Assembly: GCA_947650365.1 (NCBI GenBank)
Contig: OX393557.1
Location: 29,377,298 to 29,441,297 of the forward strand
Direction of reading: 5' to 3'
Length of the DNA: 64,000 bases
DNA from: Chamaelirium japonicum
Lineage: Eukaryota; Streptophyta; Magnoliopsida; Liliales; Melanthiaceae
Part shown: in pieces, positions 1 to 11,931 of the stretch
How positions within the stretch are numbered: position 1 is the stretch's first letter
How the letters are laid out: each line of letters opens with the position of its first letter
Translations under genes and position numbers: made by a program
The notes under the pieces: generated by a model
Database searches by the model: none
What the model was told of the DNA's origin: nothing
Seen by the model: only the letters and a program-made list of their open reading frames with translations

Positions 1-359
1 ATAGATAGACGATACAACTTTTATCATTTTGATACACCTAGAGGCTTCAAAATTTGCTGATTTTTGGTGAGGGTGATCATCTTGTTATAGATAGTATATC
101 CACAAAAATCAACAAATTCTGAAACATCTAGGTCCATCAAAATGTTAGAAGTTTTATCTGCCCTCCATTTCAACCGTTAATTTGATGAGCTAATTTTAAA
201 TGCTTAGAGGTTTCAGAACTTGCTGATTTTTTTTGAGGATGACCATCTCAACTTAGATATCTTCTCCAAAAAAAATTAGCAAATTCGGAAACCTCTATAT
301 ATGTTAATAGAGGAGCATATATTGAAGCCTTCAATGCATGGGTATACAAAGTCACGCTC

Positions 360-362
<3 letters not shown>
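1..362. repeat. Fold-back element, left part cut by window edge
   Basis: This stretch contains four related ~45-bp segments in alternating orientation. Each has the form CTAGAGG-TTTnA-AAnTTTGnTGA followed by TGATCATC. Neighbouring segments pair as hairpins. The same hairpin occurs inside many other fold-backs in this window. The right side abuts a (TA)n tract. No coding potential is seen. Confidence 0.6.

Positions 363-451
<89 letters not shown>
363..451. repeat. (TA)n microsatellite
   Basis: An uninterrupted TA run of about 89 bp. It is the left boundary of the fold-back element at 452-700. ORFs across it that encode YIYIYI are artefacts. Confidence 0.97.
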
Positions 452-455
<4 letters not shown>

Positions 456-683
456 GAGAGAGATAGCTGTTACGTTGAGCTGTGAGCTGCGGTAGGAGAA
501 AATGAGCTGCAGGTATTTTGACCCCCCTAGAAGTTTTGGAATTTGATGAAATTTGGTGAGGGTGATCATCTTACCCTAGACAACACTCTCACCAAATTTC
601 ATCAAATTCCAAAACTCCTAAGGGGGTCAAAATACCCGCAGCTCACTTTCTAAACCGGCAGCTCACAGCTCACTGTAATATTC

Positions 684-700
<17 letters not shown>
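452..700. repeat. Fold-back element, family A copy 1
   Basis: The left arm has GTTGAGCTGTGAGCTGCGG, then AGAAAATGAGCTGC. The right arm carries the reverse complement (CAGCTCAC..., CAGCTCACAGCTCACTGTAA). Inside lies the shared hairpin: TTTTGGAATTTGATGAAATT pairs with its inverse around TGATCATCTTACC. A GA run ends the left side and a CT run the right, with (TA)n beyond both. Family A recurs at 3151, about 26418 and 26989. No ORF is credible. Confidence 0.75.

Positions 701-743
<43 letters not shown>
701..743. repeat. (TA)n microsatellite
   Basis: A TA run shared as the border between two different fold-back elements. Confidence 0.95.
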
Positions 744-746
<3 letters not shown>

Positions 747-1129
747 GGCCGGGATGCTACCTCTTGTAGCAACGTTTTTGCTGCTTTGACTACCCACCAC
801 GGCTGCGCCATATGTGATCTCGGGTCGGAATCAATATTTACAACCTCCGATCACCTCCACCGGTGATCTCCACTGACACCACCTGTCGGTCCACCGATAG
901 AGGACTCTGGTGACTACTTTCATTGTGAGTGGTCCATTCATCACCTTATCTCATTCGGCAACCTCTGACATTATCCGCAGCTGGCGACCACCTCCGATGA
1001 CTTTCAACGTCTCCCGATTGTGAGGTCGGACGATCTTTGTAATCATTCATGGCTTTTATAGCCACGAGTGACTTGTCAAAGCAGCAAAGAACACTGCTTT
1101 TGAAGGTAGCATCTTGTTTTTCTCTCTCT
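744..1129. repeat. Fold-back element with ~38-bp terminal inverted repeats
   Basis: The left end, GATGCTACCTCTTGTAGCAA then a GCTGCTTTGAC segment, is inverted at the right end as GTCAAAGCAGCAAAG and GAAGGTAGCATC. The interior is not strongly palindromic (CCACCGGTGATC region). It abuts (TA)n only on the left; the right side runs directly into the next fold-back through a CT run. Confidence 0.55.
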
Positions 1130-1472
1130 AGAGAGGAATGCTACAATGCGGCATGCGGTAATCCAATTTAGATGCACCTATTGGTTTGGGAATGTGCTGA
1201 TTTTTTGTGGATGTGTTATACATGCCATGGATAGAACGTGCATAAAAAATCAGCACCTTCCAAACCCTATAGGTGCATCAAAATTGAAATGATTCAAATA
1301 GTTGGTCGACAAAAGTCCTTTCAAATTTGATGCACCTATAGGTTTTGGAATGTGTTGATTTTTTGTGCATGTTCTATCCATGGCATGGATAACACATCCA
1401 CAAAATATCAACATATTCCAAAACCTATAAATGCATCTAAATTGGATGACCGTATGCCGCATTCTAGTATTC

Positions 1473-1491
<19 letters not shown>
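1130..1491. repeat. Fold-back element, family H copy 1
   Basis: The left end is GAATGCTACAATGCGGCATG and the right end is its imperfect inverse (ATGCCGCATTCTAGTATTCC). Two inner hairpins are built from TTTTGGAATGTGTTGATTTT-type sequence. A CT run and then (TA)n close the right side. A related end (GAGAAATGCTAAAATGCGGC) marks the element at 50664. Confidence 0.65.

Positions 1492-1556
<65 letters not shown>
1492..1556. repeat. (TA)n microsatellite
   Basis: A TA run that forms the left flank of the family B element. Confidence 0.95.
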
Positions 1557-2427
<871 letters not shown>

Positions 2428-2441
2428 TATATATATATATA

Positions 2442-2740
2442 AAGTCCCGATCCAGTGAGAAACCTCTTATATGCGAAACCTTGTGCGAAACCAACCTAGA
2501 GGTTTCATAATTTGATGAAACTTGGTAGGCATGTTGCCTATGCCAAGTTGATCATCCTCACCAAAATTTATCAAATTCTAAAACCTCTAGGAGTATCAAA
2601 TTTGATAATTAAATTAATGGTTTTTATGAACGATCAGTAAATCATCTAACATTTGATGCCTACCAAGTTTCATCAAATTTTGAAACCTTAGGTTGGTTTC
2701 GCACAAGGCTTCGCATATAAGAGTTTCTCAATAGATCGGG

Positions 2741-2744
<4 letters not shown>
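2442..2744. repeat. Fold-back element, family C copy 1
   Basis: The left arm is GTCCCGATCCAGTGAGAAAC, then CTTATATGCGAAACCTTGTG. The right arm is the inverse (GCACAAGGCTTCGCATATAA, GAGTTTCTCAATAGATCGGG). Inside is the shared AGGTTTCATAATTTGATGAA hairpin. (TA)n lies on both sides. Copy 2 is at 3579-3936. Confidence 0.75.

Positions 2745-2804
<60 letters not shown>
2745..2804. repeat. (TA)n microsatellite
   Basis: A TA run separating a family C fold-back from the near-perfect palindrome at 2805-3055. Confidence 0.95.

Positions 2805-3523
<719 letters not shown>

Positions 3524-3578
<55 letters not shown>
3524..3578. repeat. (TA)n microsatellite
   Basis: A TA run of about 55 bp between family A and family C elements. 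Confidence 0.95.
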
Positions 3579-3582
<4 letters not shown>

Positions 3583-3936
3583 CCCGATCTGGTAAGATAC
3601 CTCTTATATGCGAAACCTTGTGCGAAACCTACCTAGAGGTTTTAGAATTTGATGAAACTTGGTGGGTGTGATACCTATGGTAAGTTGATCATCCTCACCA
3701 AAAATTATCAAATTCTAAAACCTCTAGGGGCATCAAATATGCTATTCAAATTAACGGTTTTTATGGACAGTCGATAAATATTCTTACATTTGATACCCCT
3801 AGAGGTTTTAGAATTTGATGATTTTTGGTGAGGATGATCAACTTACCATAGGTATCACATCCACTTAATTTCACCAAATTCTGAAACCCTTAGGTAGGTT
3901 TCGCACAAGGTTTCACATATATGAGGTTTCTCACCC
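3579..3936. repeat. Fold-back element, family C copy 2
   Basis: It has the same ends as copy 1 (GTCCCGATC, CTTATATGCGAAACCTTGTG; inverse at the right, AAGGTTTCACATATATGAGG). It holds the same inner hairpins (AGGTTTTAGAATTTGATGAA) and central ATTAACGGTTTTTAT segment. (TA)n is on both sides. Confidence 0.8.
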
Positions 3937-4045
3937 TATATATATATATATATATATGTTACGAGAGAGAGAGGGAGAAGGGATGGTTGCACACGGGGTG
4001 ACGGCTACGCTCTCACGAATACGTGAGAGCCTCTTGTTTATTCAT

Positions 4046-4135
<90 letters not shown>
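3937..4135. repeat. Two (TA)n tracts around a ~90-bp insert
   Basis: TA runs at 3937-3957 and 4049-4135 enclose a short unique segment (3958-4048). The segment begins GTTACGAGAGAGAG, ends TTCATAAC and has an internal hairpin GCTCTCAC..GTGAGAGC. It is the smallest (TA)n-framed insert in the cluster. Confidence 0.8.
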
Positions 4136-4138
<3 letters not shown>

Positions 4139-4420
4139 CTAGGGATTAGGGATAGATGTGTCGGTTAGATGTATCCGACCAAAGTGGGCAGCCAAATATA
4201 TCCGTAACACTCCCCCTTGGATACCCACTTTTTAAAACATTGCTTCGTTAAAACCTTACTAAGGAAAACCTAATGGGACAAAACCTTTTGTGAAGGAAAA
4301 AGAGTACAATGTGTTCTTTAGGAACATAGTTCTTCAGGAACAGATTCGTCTGGAATCTCAGATTCTTCTGGAATCTTAATGGGTGCGACTTACACTGCCT
4401 CATTAAAACCTTTCGATAGG

Positions 4421-4425
4421 AAAAC
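4421..4425 (+). repeat. Left target-site duplication of the gypsy element (AAAAC)
   Basis: AAAAC occurs directly before the 5' LTR and again at 9885-9889 directly after the 3' LTR. This fixes both borders to the base. Confidence 0.95.
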
Positions 4426-5775
4426 TGATGCGGACATATACCTCGAGTCGAACCCATGGCATGTGTACCAACACAAGAGGAGCCAGCTTAGCTTGTGGAT
4501 GTGATCATTTGTTTCGTCTCGATTCTATGTTGTTTTTGTGTCTTTATCTTTTGCACTTGTGTTTAGTCCCACCTCGCCTGTTGGCCGTGTGGACCTGTCG
4601 TTGTATGCCTTTATAAAGGCCCTTGTTTCTTCATTTGTGGTACTGAATAATGAAAATAAATTTTGTTTTCCCTCTACACATGTTGAGAGAAATCAGGGTG
4701 AGGTGTGTGAAACCCAAACCCTAGGCGTGTGAAACCCTAGGTCCAACATAGGTGTGTGAAACCCTAGTTGGTCGTTGAAAATTTTCCTTTTCTTTCCTCA
4801 GGCCACTGTCACCCATCCCCCTCTCTCTGTCACGCCTCTCTCTCCCTTACCCCGTTCCCAGCCCGACCACCCCGCGCTCCCCCTCCCCGTGGCCCTGCCG
4901 ACCCGCGCCCGCGCCCGGTCCCGCCTCCGCCTGGCAGCCCCGCGTCACCGCCCCGCCCTTGCCGCCCTCCCTTCGACCCAATCTGCCCACCCTGCCCGCC
5001 TCCTTTCCCCGCGCCCCGCCACCGACCGCCACCCCTCTCCCTGCGCCACAGCCCCAGCCCTGCCCTCGCCTGTGCTGCAGCTCGACCCGATCTCGACCCC
5101 CTCTCCGCGATCCAACCCGAGCCCCCTCCCCATCCCTACCGGCCTCGACCCCAGTTCCTTCCCTCCCCCTTCCCGCTGCCAACAGCACACCCCAACCCAC
5201 ACCCACCTCTCCTCTCCATTTCCCAAACCTCGGTATGCTCGCATGACAAACTCGGACGCGGATCATGGCACGATCCCGGTCACGGACGGATACTTCGACA
5301 ACTCCCCCTTCCTCGATTTCTAGATCGACGAAGGAAGAGCGTGGAGGAGTACGTGAAGTGCATTACCTGCATTGTTGCTCGTGACGCTGGCCTTCCCGCA
5401 CCGCCGTCATCTCCTCAGTAAGGACATCCCTACCCGGCAAGGTACGTTTTGGTTCCATCAATTGAGTTTCTAGGGTATTATCAACTGCTCACTGCTGTCC
5501 ACCTTCGTGAGGTTGTGCGTCCCTACATGTCTGTTAAGTTTATTAGTTCTTGATATTGCGGGTCGGACTCTTGTTTCTTAATTAGCATTATTCATTTTAA
5601 GATTCTTTGAACTGAGATCGAACTGCCTGATGATTGTAGTTTTCTTTTAAAAAATCCATAACTCTCTATTGATGGCTTGAATAAAACTTTCTACCTGAAA
5701 CTTTTAATTCATAGCGAAACACAGCTATTATAATTAAACTACTGATTTCCTGTTCACCTGCATTGTTTCGCATCA
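4426..5775 (+). repeat. 5' LTR of the gypsy chromovirus
   Basis: 1350 bp, TGATGCGGAC...TTTCGCATCA. It contains a TATA-like TTTATAAAGG near 4609, an AATAAA-like signal near 4654, repeated GTGTGAAACCCTAG units around 4700-4765 and a very C-rich segment 4850-5215. It matches the 3' LTR along its length except for about 105 bp in the C-rich part (about 4955-5065) that the 3' LTR lacks. ORFs in the C-rich part are compositional. Confidence 0.95.
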
Positions 5776-5778
5776 TTT

Positions 5779-5794
5779 TGGTATCAGAGCATGG
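5779..5794 (+). other. Primer binding site, initiator Met tRNA
   Basis: TGGTATCAGAGCATGG starts three bases after the 5' LTR. The first 12 bases match the complement of the 3' end of plant initiator-methionine tRNA, the usual minus-strand primer of this group. Confidence 0.9.
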
Positions 5795-5985
5795 TTGTAG
5801 ATAGGAACTGTCAGTTGTGTTGCATACTTGCATCTAGGAAAATTTTCATTTAGTTATTGCATTTGATTGCCATATTTAACAAAAAAAAAAAAAAATCAGC
5901 ACGCATCATGTTGTTAGTTTGTCTTTGCATGCCAACCCATAGAGGTAGGTCCTATCTGTTAGGAGAGTCGAGTGAGTCGGACAAT

Positions 5986-6726
5986 ATGGATCCTGAAGTC
6001 TTGACTAGGGCACTTGCCGAGTTAGCCCAAGGAATATCAACTATGAACCAGAACCTCACCGCTTGTCAGCGTGACACCAATGCCCGTTTTGACCGTCTGG
6101 ACCAAGCTCCACCACCCCTGAACCCTCAAGATTTTCGGCCACCTTGGCAGAACAATCAAGACCCGGATGAACAGTATCTCCGTAGCATCAGGTTAGAGGT
6201 GCTCTCTTTCGATGGCAGGCACGATCCCCAATTCTTTTTGGACTGGCTCCACTCCATGGACCGATACTTTGCCTGGTACCCTTTAATCGAATCGTGGAAA
6301 GTGCAATTCGCTGCCATGAAGCTTAGTGGACCCGCCAGCCAATACTGGACTAATATGGAAGCCTTGAGAGCTGCCAAAACTCAAGACCCCATTGATACTT
6401 GGGTCACCATGAAGAATGAGCTAAAGGGAAAGTATGTGCCCTCATCGTATCGGGCCCACATATTGGACCAATGGCACCAATTCACCCAAGGTAACAAATC
6501 AGCCAGGGACTATGTCACCAAATTCGCCGAGTTCCTAACTCGCTGCAATGTCCTCGGAACAGAAACCCCTGCCCAGGTCCTGGCACGTTTTCGATCAGGT
6601 TTGAGAGAAGACCTGAGGAGTGAGCTCCTTGCCCGAGATGTTACAGAGTTGGAAAGAGCCTATACCTTAGTTCAGAACCTCAATAGCATTAGGTCCAACC
6701 ATTTCCATCGGGATCAAGATTCCTGA
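5986..6726 (+). CDS. Gag polyprotein, capsid part (gypsy)
   Basis: The start chosen is the ATG of MDPEVLTRALAELAQG, because the upstream extension reads through the leader. The Retrotrans_gag region runs from about residue 60 (RLEVLSFDGRHDPQFFLDWL) through KLSGPASQYW and ends with LRSELLARDVTELERAYTLV. It would assemble the virus-like particle. It closes at a TGA at 6724-6726, but the same frame continues open into the zinc knuckle and protease. The stop is therefore probably a point mutation or a readthrough site. The frame is otherwise clean over about 245 codons. Confidence 0.88.
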   Translation: MDPEVLTRALAELAQGISTMNQNLTACQRDTNARFDRLDQAPPPLNPQDFRPPWQNNQDPDEQYLRSIRLEVLSFDGRHDPQFFLDWLHSMDRYFAWYPLIESWKVQFAAMKLSGPASQYWTNMEALRAAKTQDPIDTWVTMKNELKGKYVPSSYRAHILDQWHQFTQGNKSARDYVTKFAEFLTRCNVLGTETPAQVLARFRSGLREDLRSELLARDVTELERAYTLVQNLNSIRSNHFHRDQDS

Positions 6727-7542
6727 AGTAAAGTCCCTCGGCCCTTCTCGGACAACTACCTAAGTCGGCCCTACCCCAACGAATCCCAACCAAGAGCCGA
6801 CTCCATCAGTAGAAGCAATGAGAGAGACAACCATGACAAGGGCCCTGAGAAAGACTTCTCCAAAGTAAGTCCCCTCATCATGTGTTGTAAATGCCAAGGC
6901 TACGGACATGTGGCCGCAAACTGTGCAAGCCATGTCAAAGTCAACATTATTGATGGCAATCTCATTGAAGTGGTAGATGCCAGAGAGGCAGAATTCGTCT
7001 ATCAAGCTGAAGAAGAAGATAGAGACTTTGATGACGAAGCCATTTTAAGTTCCCTTAGACTGATGTCATCTCCCTTCATGTCAGTTGTTAGGTGCGCCCT
7101 GTCTCAACCTAAGGATCAAGATAACTGGAGGCGTACTGCCATTTCCCACACGTTCACAAGGATTGGAGATAAGAACTGTAAGGTCATCGTTGATAGCGGT
7201 AGTTGCATCAATATCGTGTCATCAACCATGATCTCTAAGACTGGCCTCAAGGCCGTCCCCCACCCTCGACCCTATCCGGTCCCTTGGATCAATTCGACTA
7301 CCCTAGAGGTCAAGCAACGGTGCCTTCTCCCCATAAACTTCAATGTTTACCCAGACAAAACATGGTGTGATATTCTGACCATGGATGCGGGTCAAGTCAT
7401 TCAGGGACGACCTTGTCTGTTTGACAATAATGTTCTTATTTATGGTCGTTCGAACATGTGCCTATTTGAGCATGAGGACAAGAGGTCAAACTGGGTCCCT
7501 CCCAACCTAAGAGTAGTCAGGCCGAACAACAATCAACCCTAG
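6727..7542 (+). pseudogene. Gag zinc knuckle and aspartic protease (gypsy)
   Basis: In the same frame as Gag and open from the TGA to the TAG at 7540-7542. A CCHC nucleocapsid knuckle (CKCQGYGHVAANC) starts at about 6883. An acidic stretch follows (EEEDRDFDDEA), then the retroviral-type protease motif VIVDSGSCINIVSS near 7180 with the catalytic D-S-G. Reverse transcriptase should follow and does not. It is disabled by loss of polymerase and the upstream stop. Confidence 0.85.
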
Positions 7543-7562
7543 CTAAGAAGATTTTTAAGGAG

Positions 7563-8390
7563 CATGATTCGGTCCTAATCTTCGTAGACCGATTCGCTGA
7601 GGTGGCCCATTTCCTTCCTTGTTCCAAGACGTCCGATGGCGTCATGAAGTTACACGGATTGCTTGAAATCATGCCCAACAAGGATGTCAAGATCACCAGT
7701 TTCTGTTGGAAAATCCCATGGCACAAGTTGGGCACCAGGCTCCAGTTCTCCACTACCTTCCATTCCCAGACCAATGACCAGACTGAAGGTGTCAATAGGA
7801 GTCCGGGAGACCTTGTATGTACCTTGATAGGTGAACATGTTAAGAGTTGGGATCTTATCTCATCCATTTCTAAGTCCACACGTAATATATCTGCTAACAG
7901 GACTGCTTGTATGAGTCCTCATGAAGTCGTGCACGGGTTTAAACCTAGGCAACCAGTCGATCTTATTCCCATGTCTGAGCATCATAGAATTTCTAAGTCG
8001 GCATCTGCTTTTGGATCTCATGTGCATGATTTACATAAGGAAATCAGTAAAAAAATTGAACAGACCAATGCAAGCTATAAGTTAAGGGCCGATGCCGGGA
8101 AGCGAGTTCAGACTTTCAGTGTGGGAGATTATGTGATGGTCCGGATTCGTCCGGAACGGTTTCCTTCGGGAGCCGTTCAGAAACTACATGCGCGCAGTGC
8201 AGGTTCTTTTCGGGTTCTAAAGAAATTAAATGATAATGCTTATGTTATTGAATTACCCAAGGGTTTTGGCATCAGTCCCACCTCCAATATTGAAGACCTG
8301 GTGGCTTACAAGGGCCCATATTTTAACCCTAGAAATCCACTACTAGATGAGCCTACCCTGGACTTAGCCCCTGAGTGCCCCCCCTACCCC
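7563..8390 (+). pseudogene. Integrase core and C-terminal part (gypsy remnant)
   Basis: It opens mid-domain at VLIFVDRFAEVAHFLPC, which holds the first catalytic Asp, so the zinc-binding N-terminus is missing. The second catalytic Asp, normally in an S-D-R setting, reads P-N-K here. The Glu region (FHSQTNDQTEGVNRS) is kept. The C-terminal part has VMVRIRPERFP and SFRVLKKLNDNAYVIELP. The N-terminal break is the deletion joint with the protease. The frame is lost near a C-rich run at about 8378-8392. Confidence 0.85.
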
Positions 8391-8399
8391 CACTCCCAG

Positions 8400-8638
8400 A
8401 AATATCCCCACCATATACAGCAAAATGTATTGATAATATTCTGGATGACAAGATTGTCTCTAGTAGAGACGGTGGAATCCGACGGTACCTGGTTTGCTGG
8501 AAAGGAAGGCCCCATTCTGAGGACGCTTGGATTGAGCATCAGGGACCCCAGCAGATGGACCCAGACCTGCTGGAGCTGTACGAGAGCCGTACCGAGCCTT
8601 ACTCGACAGGGTCGAGTTCTCTCACCCCGGGAGAATGA
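8400..8638 (+). pseudogene. Chromodomain of the gypsy integrase, shifted frame
   Basis: In a different frame from the integrase core it reads DNILDDKIVSSRDGGIRRYL, VCWKGRPHSEDAWIEH and LLELYESR. This is the chromodomain pattern (aromatic L-V-x-W-K-G, S-x-x-x-W). Chromodomains at the integrase C-terminus direct insertion to marked chromatin and define chromoviruses. The shift sits in a C-rich run. The reading ends at TGA 8636-8638, overlapping the first bases of the 3' LTR. Confidence 0.85.
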
Positions 8639-9884
8639 TGCGGACATCTACCTCGAGTCGAACCCATGGCACGTGTACCAACACAGGAGGAGCCAGCTTA
8701 GCTTGTGGATTTGATCATTTGTTTCGTCTTGATTCTATGTTGTTTTTGTGTCTTTATCTTTTGCACTTGTGTTTAGTCCCACCTCGCCTGTTGGCCGTGT
8801 GGACCTGTCGTATGCCTTTATAAAGGCCCTTGTTTCTTCATTTGTGGTATTGAATAATGAAAATAAATTTTGTTTTCCCTCTACACATATTGAGAGAAAC
8901 CAGGGTGAGGTGTGTGAAACCCAAACCCTAGGCATGTGAAACCCTAGGTCCAATATAGGTGTGTGAAACCCTAGTTGGTCGTTGAAATTTTCCATTTTCT
9001 TTCCTCAGGCCACCGCCACCCATCCCCCTCTCTCTCTGTCATGCCTCTCTCTCCCTTACCCCGTTCCCAGCCCGACCACCCCGCGCCCCCTTCCCCGTGG
9101 CCCTGCCGACCCGCGCCCGCGCCCGGTCCCGCCTCCGCCTGGCAGCCCCGCGTCACCGCCCTGCCCTCGCCTGTGCTGCAGCCCGACCCGATCCCGACCC
9201 CCTCTCCGCGATCCAACCCGAGCCCCCTCCTCCCCATCCTTACCGGCCCTGACCCCAGTTCCTTCCCTCCCCCTCCCCGTTGCCGACAGCACACCCCAAC
9301 CCACACCCACCTCTCCTCTCCATTTCCCAAACCTCGGTATGCTCGCATGATAGACTCGGTCGCGGATCACGGCACGATCCCGGTCACGGACGGATACGTC
9401 GACAACAACTCCCCCTTCCTCGATTTCTAGATCGACGAAGGAAGAGCGTGGAGGAGTGCGTGAAGCGCATTACCTGCATCGTTGCTCGTGACACTGGCCT
9501 TCCCGCACCGCCGTCATCTCCTCAGTAAGGATATCCCTACCCGGCAAGGTACGTCTTGGTTCCATCAATTGAGTCTCTAGGGTATTATCAACTGCTCACT
9601 GCTGTCCACCTTCGTGAGGTTGTGCATCCCTACCTGCCTGTTAAGTTTATTAGTTCTTGATATTGCGGGTCGGACTCTTGTTTCTTAATTTAAGCATTAT
9701 TCATTTTAAGATTCTTTGAACTGAGATCGAACTGCCTGATGATTGTAGTTTTCTTTTAAAAAATCCATAACTTCCTATTGATGGTTTGAATAAAACTTCC
9801 TACCTGAAACTTTTAATTCATAGCGAAACACTACTAGTACAATTAAACTACTGATTTTCTGTCCACCTGTATTGTTTCGCATCA
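8636..9884 (+). repeat. 3' LTR of the gypsy chromovirus
   Basis: 1249 bp, same termini as the 5' LTR, preceded by a weak purine stretch (GGGAGAA). It lacks the ~105-bp C-rich segment of the 5' LTR. The missing piece is bracketed by similar CGCCC-TGCC words, as expected of slippage or short-repeat recombination. Scattered substitutions separate the two LTRs. Confidence 0.95.
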
Positions 9885-9889
9885 AAAAC
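9885..9889 (+). repeat. Right target-site duplication of the gypsy element (AAAAC)
   Basis: Identical to 4421-4425. Joining the flanks restores the 3' untranslated text of the copia element. Confidence 0.95.
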
Positions 9890-10099
9890 CCTGTGAGAAA
9901 AACCTCATCGCAGGAAAATGAGTACAATGCGCAAAAGACATTCTTCTGGATGTCTCCATCTATATCTGCAGGATGCTCCCCCTCATCTTTATCCTACATT
10001 CTATTACATGACTTGCTTACATCAATCTTCAAAAGAAAATACCCCCTCCCCCTAATACATTAAGATGCTACTTCCCACCCTATTAATACATCAATTTAA

Positions 10100-11876
10100 A
10101 ATAACATTTATATGCTCTGTTGGTGAAGTCTCCTCATGCCAATCTGATGCACAAACTTCTGGAATGTAGATTTTGGAAGCGCCTTGGTGAAAAGATCTGC
10201 CAAGTTCTCAGCTGACTTCACCTGCTTTATGATAATCTATTTCTTATCTTGGAGTTCATGGGTGTAGAAGAATTTCGGGGAGATGTGCTTGGTCCTGTCG
10301 CCTTTGATGAAGCCACTTTGAATTTGAGCTATGCATGCTACATTACTATTAAGAAACACATAACATGTTTGTGATCTCCCCTTATGGGGATCAGATAAAT
10401 AACCAGAGTCTGTATATCCAACTAGGTTAGTCCTTTTACATAAATAGTATAAGCCAAGTCAACTATCCCTTTTAGGTATCTAAATATATGCTTTATACCA
10501 TTCCAATGTCTACGTGTTGGTGCAGAGCTATTAAATAGAGTAATTCAGGACCCAAGACGTCTTCATTTTCTTTTCTAGGCCTGTATGGGTCTTTGTTAAT
10601 ATCTAAAGACCTTACAACCATGGGTGTACTAAGTGAATAACACTTATCTATATCAAACCTCTTCAGGAGATTTTTAGTATATTTTGCTTGATGGATTAAG
10701 ATCTCATCCTTTTTGCGTTCGATTTGCAGGCCGAAGCAAAATTGTCTCACCCAGGTCTTTCATTTCAAACTCCTTTTTAAGATAGCCAGTAATCTTCTTA
10801 ATCTCTTCGGGAGATCCTATTAGATTTATATCACCTACATATACTGCTGTTATTGTAAATCCATTCTGGGATTTCTTAATAAATACGCATGGGCATATAG
10901 GGTTACTTTTATAGCCTTTCCTAGACAGATATTCACTGAGCTGATTGTATCACAATCTTCCGGATTGTTTCAGACTGTACAATACTCGTTTTAATCTAAT
11001 TGAATGTGTATTTCTAGATTTGGAGTTTGGTAAATCAAATCCTTCAGGGATTTTCATGTATATTTCACTGTCTAGGTTACCGTATAGGTAGGTTGTCATT
11101 ACATCCATAAGTCTTATGCTTAATCTTTCAGAGACAGCTAGACCTATAAGATATCTGAATGTGATGGCATCCATAACTGAGAAATATGGTTCTTCATAAT
11201 CTATCCTAGGTCTCTGCTAGAATCCTTGAGCAATTAAGCGTGCTTTATATCTTTGGATCTCGTTCTTTTTATTTCTTTTTCTAACAAACACCCATCTGAA
11301 ACCTACAGGGTTTATTCCTTTTGGGGTTTGTATTATAGGTCCAAACATTTCACGCTTTGCGAGGGAATCCAATTCCGCTTGAATCGGATCCTTTCATTTT
11401 GGTCAATCTTTACTTTGTCGACATTCTAGGATTGTGCGTGGTTCAGTGTCATTATTATCACCCTTTATTATCTTATTTGTCATAGCATATGAGAATATAT
11501 CATCGATGACTATTTCTTTTCTATTCCATATTTCCCCTTAGTATTTATAGAACACAGATATCTCATTATTGTTGGGTACCAGTACCTCTTTCCCAGTCTC
11601 TTCTAGGATCTGGGGCATAATCTCGGCCATAGCGATATACTTTAATTTGGGGAAATTAGATCTTTGATTCATGACATCTTCCGGACCATCATGAATCTTC
11701 TCTTCAGGAGATTTTATATTATGAACAGCTTCTTCAGGAGCTGTAGGGTGTGATATGCTATTTAATCTCCTCTTCCAGGGAGCTAAATCTTTGGAACCTA
11801 TAGGTCTGCCACGCTTCTGGCGTGTGTCGGGATCCCCAGTAACTAATATGGTGCCAACACATCCATAGAGGGTCAT
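10100..11876 (-). pseudogene. Ty1/copia pol: linker, reverse transcriptase, RNase H (broken)
   Basis: In 5' to 3' order on the minus strand: linker KRGRPIGSKDLAPWKRR (about 11820); RT start VGFRWVFVRKRNKKNEI then YKARLIAQGF with a stop right after; MDAITFRYLIGLAV (11174 leftwards); MKIPEGFDLPNS; the catalytic region, which reads AVYVGDINLIGSP near 10830 where copia elements normally have Y-V-D-D; the connection CFGLQIERKKDEILIHQAKY and LSTPMVVRSLDINKDPYRP; and the RNase H tail LADLFTKALPKSTFQK near 10170. Stops and frame changes are frequent. The enzyme cannot be active. Confidence 0.88.
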
Positions 11877-11931
11877 AGGGGTTTTGAAATTTGCTGAAAT
11901 TTGGCAGGGATGATCACCTTTTTATATATAG

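Larger units (their letters stand above)
4426..9884 (+). mobile_element. Ty3/gypsy chromovirus, complete ends, internally deleted (non-autonomous)
   Basis: A 5.46-kb element with TGATGC...GCATCA LTR termini, an initiator-Met primer site and an AAAAC duplication. Order: 5' LTR, Gag with CCHC knuckle, aspartic protease, integrase remnant, chromodomain, 3' LTR. The chromodomain places it among chromoviruses. Reverse transcriptase and RNase H are absent: protease sequence ends at 7542 and integrase begins about 20 bases later. Further defects are an in-frame TGA at the end of Gag, a frame change before the chromodomain, and an altered integrase catalytic residue. It could move only with enzymes supplied by a relative. 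Confidence 0.93.
4136..11853 (-). mobile_element. Ty1/copia retrotransposon, 3' part, split by a gypsy insertion
   Basis: Read on the minus strand from 11853 leftwards it shows the pre-RT linker, reverse transcriptase, RNase H and a 3' untranslated part. A polypurine tract (AAGGGGGAG, complement at 4209-4217) follows, and then the start of an LTR (TGTTACGG, from 4208 leftwards). The LTR is cut off at the (TA)n border. The gypsy element 4426-9884 lies in the 3' untranslated part with a 5-bp duplication. Gag, protease and integrase are missing, so this is a dead remnant older than the gypsy insertion. The exact left and right borders are estimates. Confidence 0.8.

Noticed and set aside
301..569. 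Open frames encoding YIYIYI runs (here and at each TA tract)
   Set aside because: TA repeats are open in several frames on both strands; there are no start context, splice sites or conserved flanks.
4690..4770. Telomere-like AAACCCTAG words
   Set aside because: Irregular spacing within the LTR leader (GTGTGAAACCCTAGG units), not a (CCCTAAA)n array; both LTRs carry it.
4768..5421. A 217-codon proline-rich frame in plus and glycine-rich frames in minus
   Set aside because: They lie in the C-rich part of the 5' LTR and change with the LTR indel; the 3' LTR gives different lengths.
5779..5794. tRNA gene at TGGTATCAGAGC sites (also 19881 and 62836)
   Set aside because: Only the primer complement to the tRNA 3' end is present; no cloverleaf flanks.
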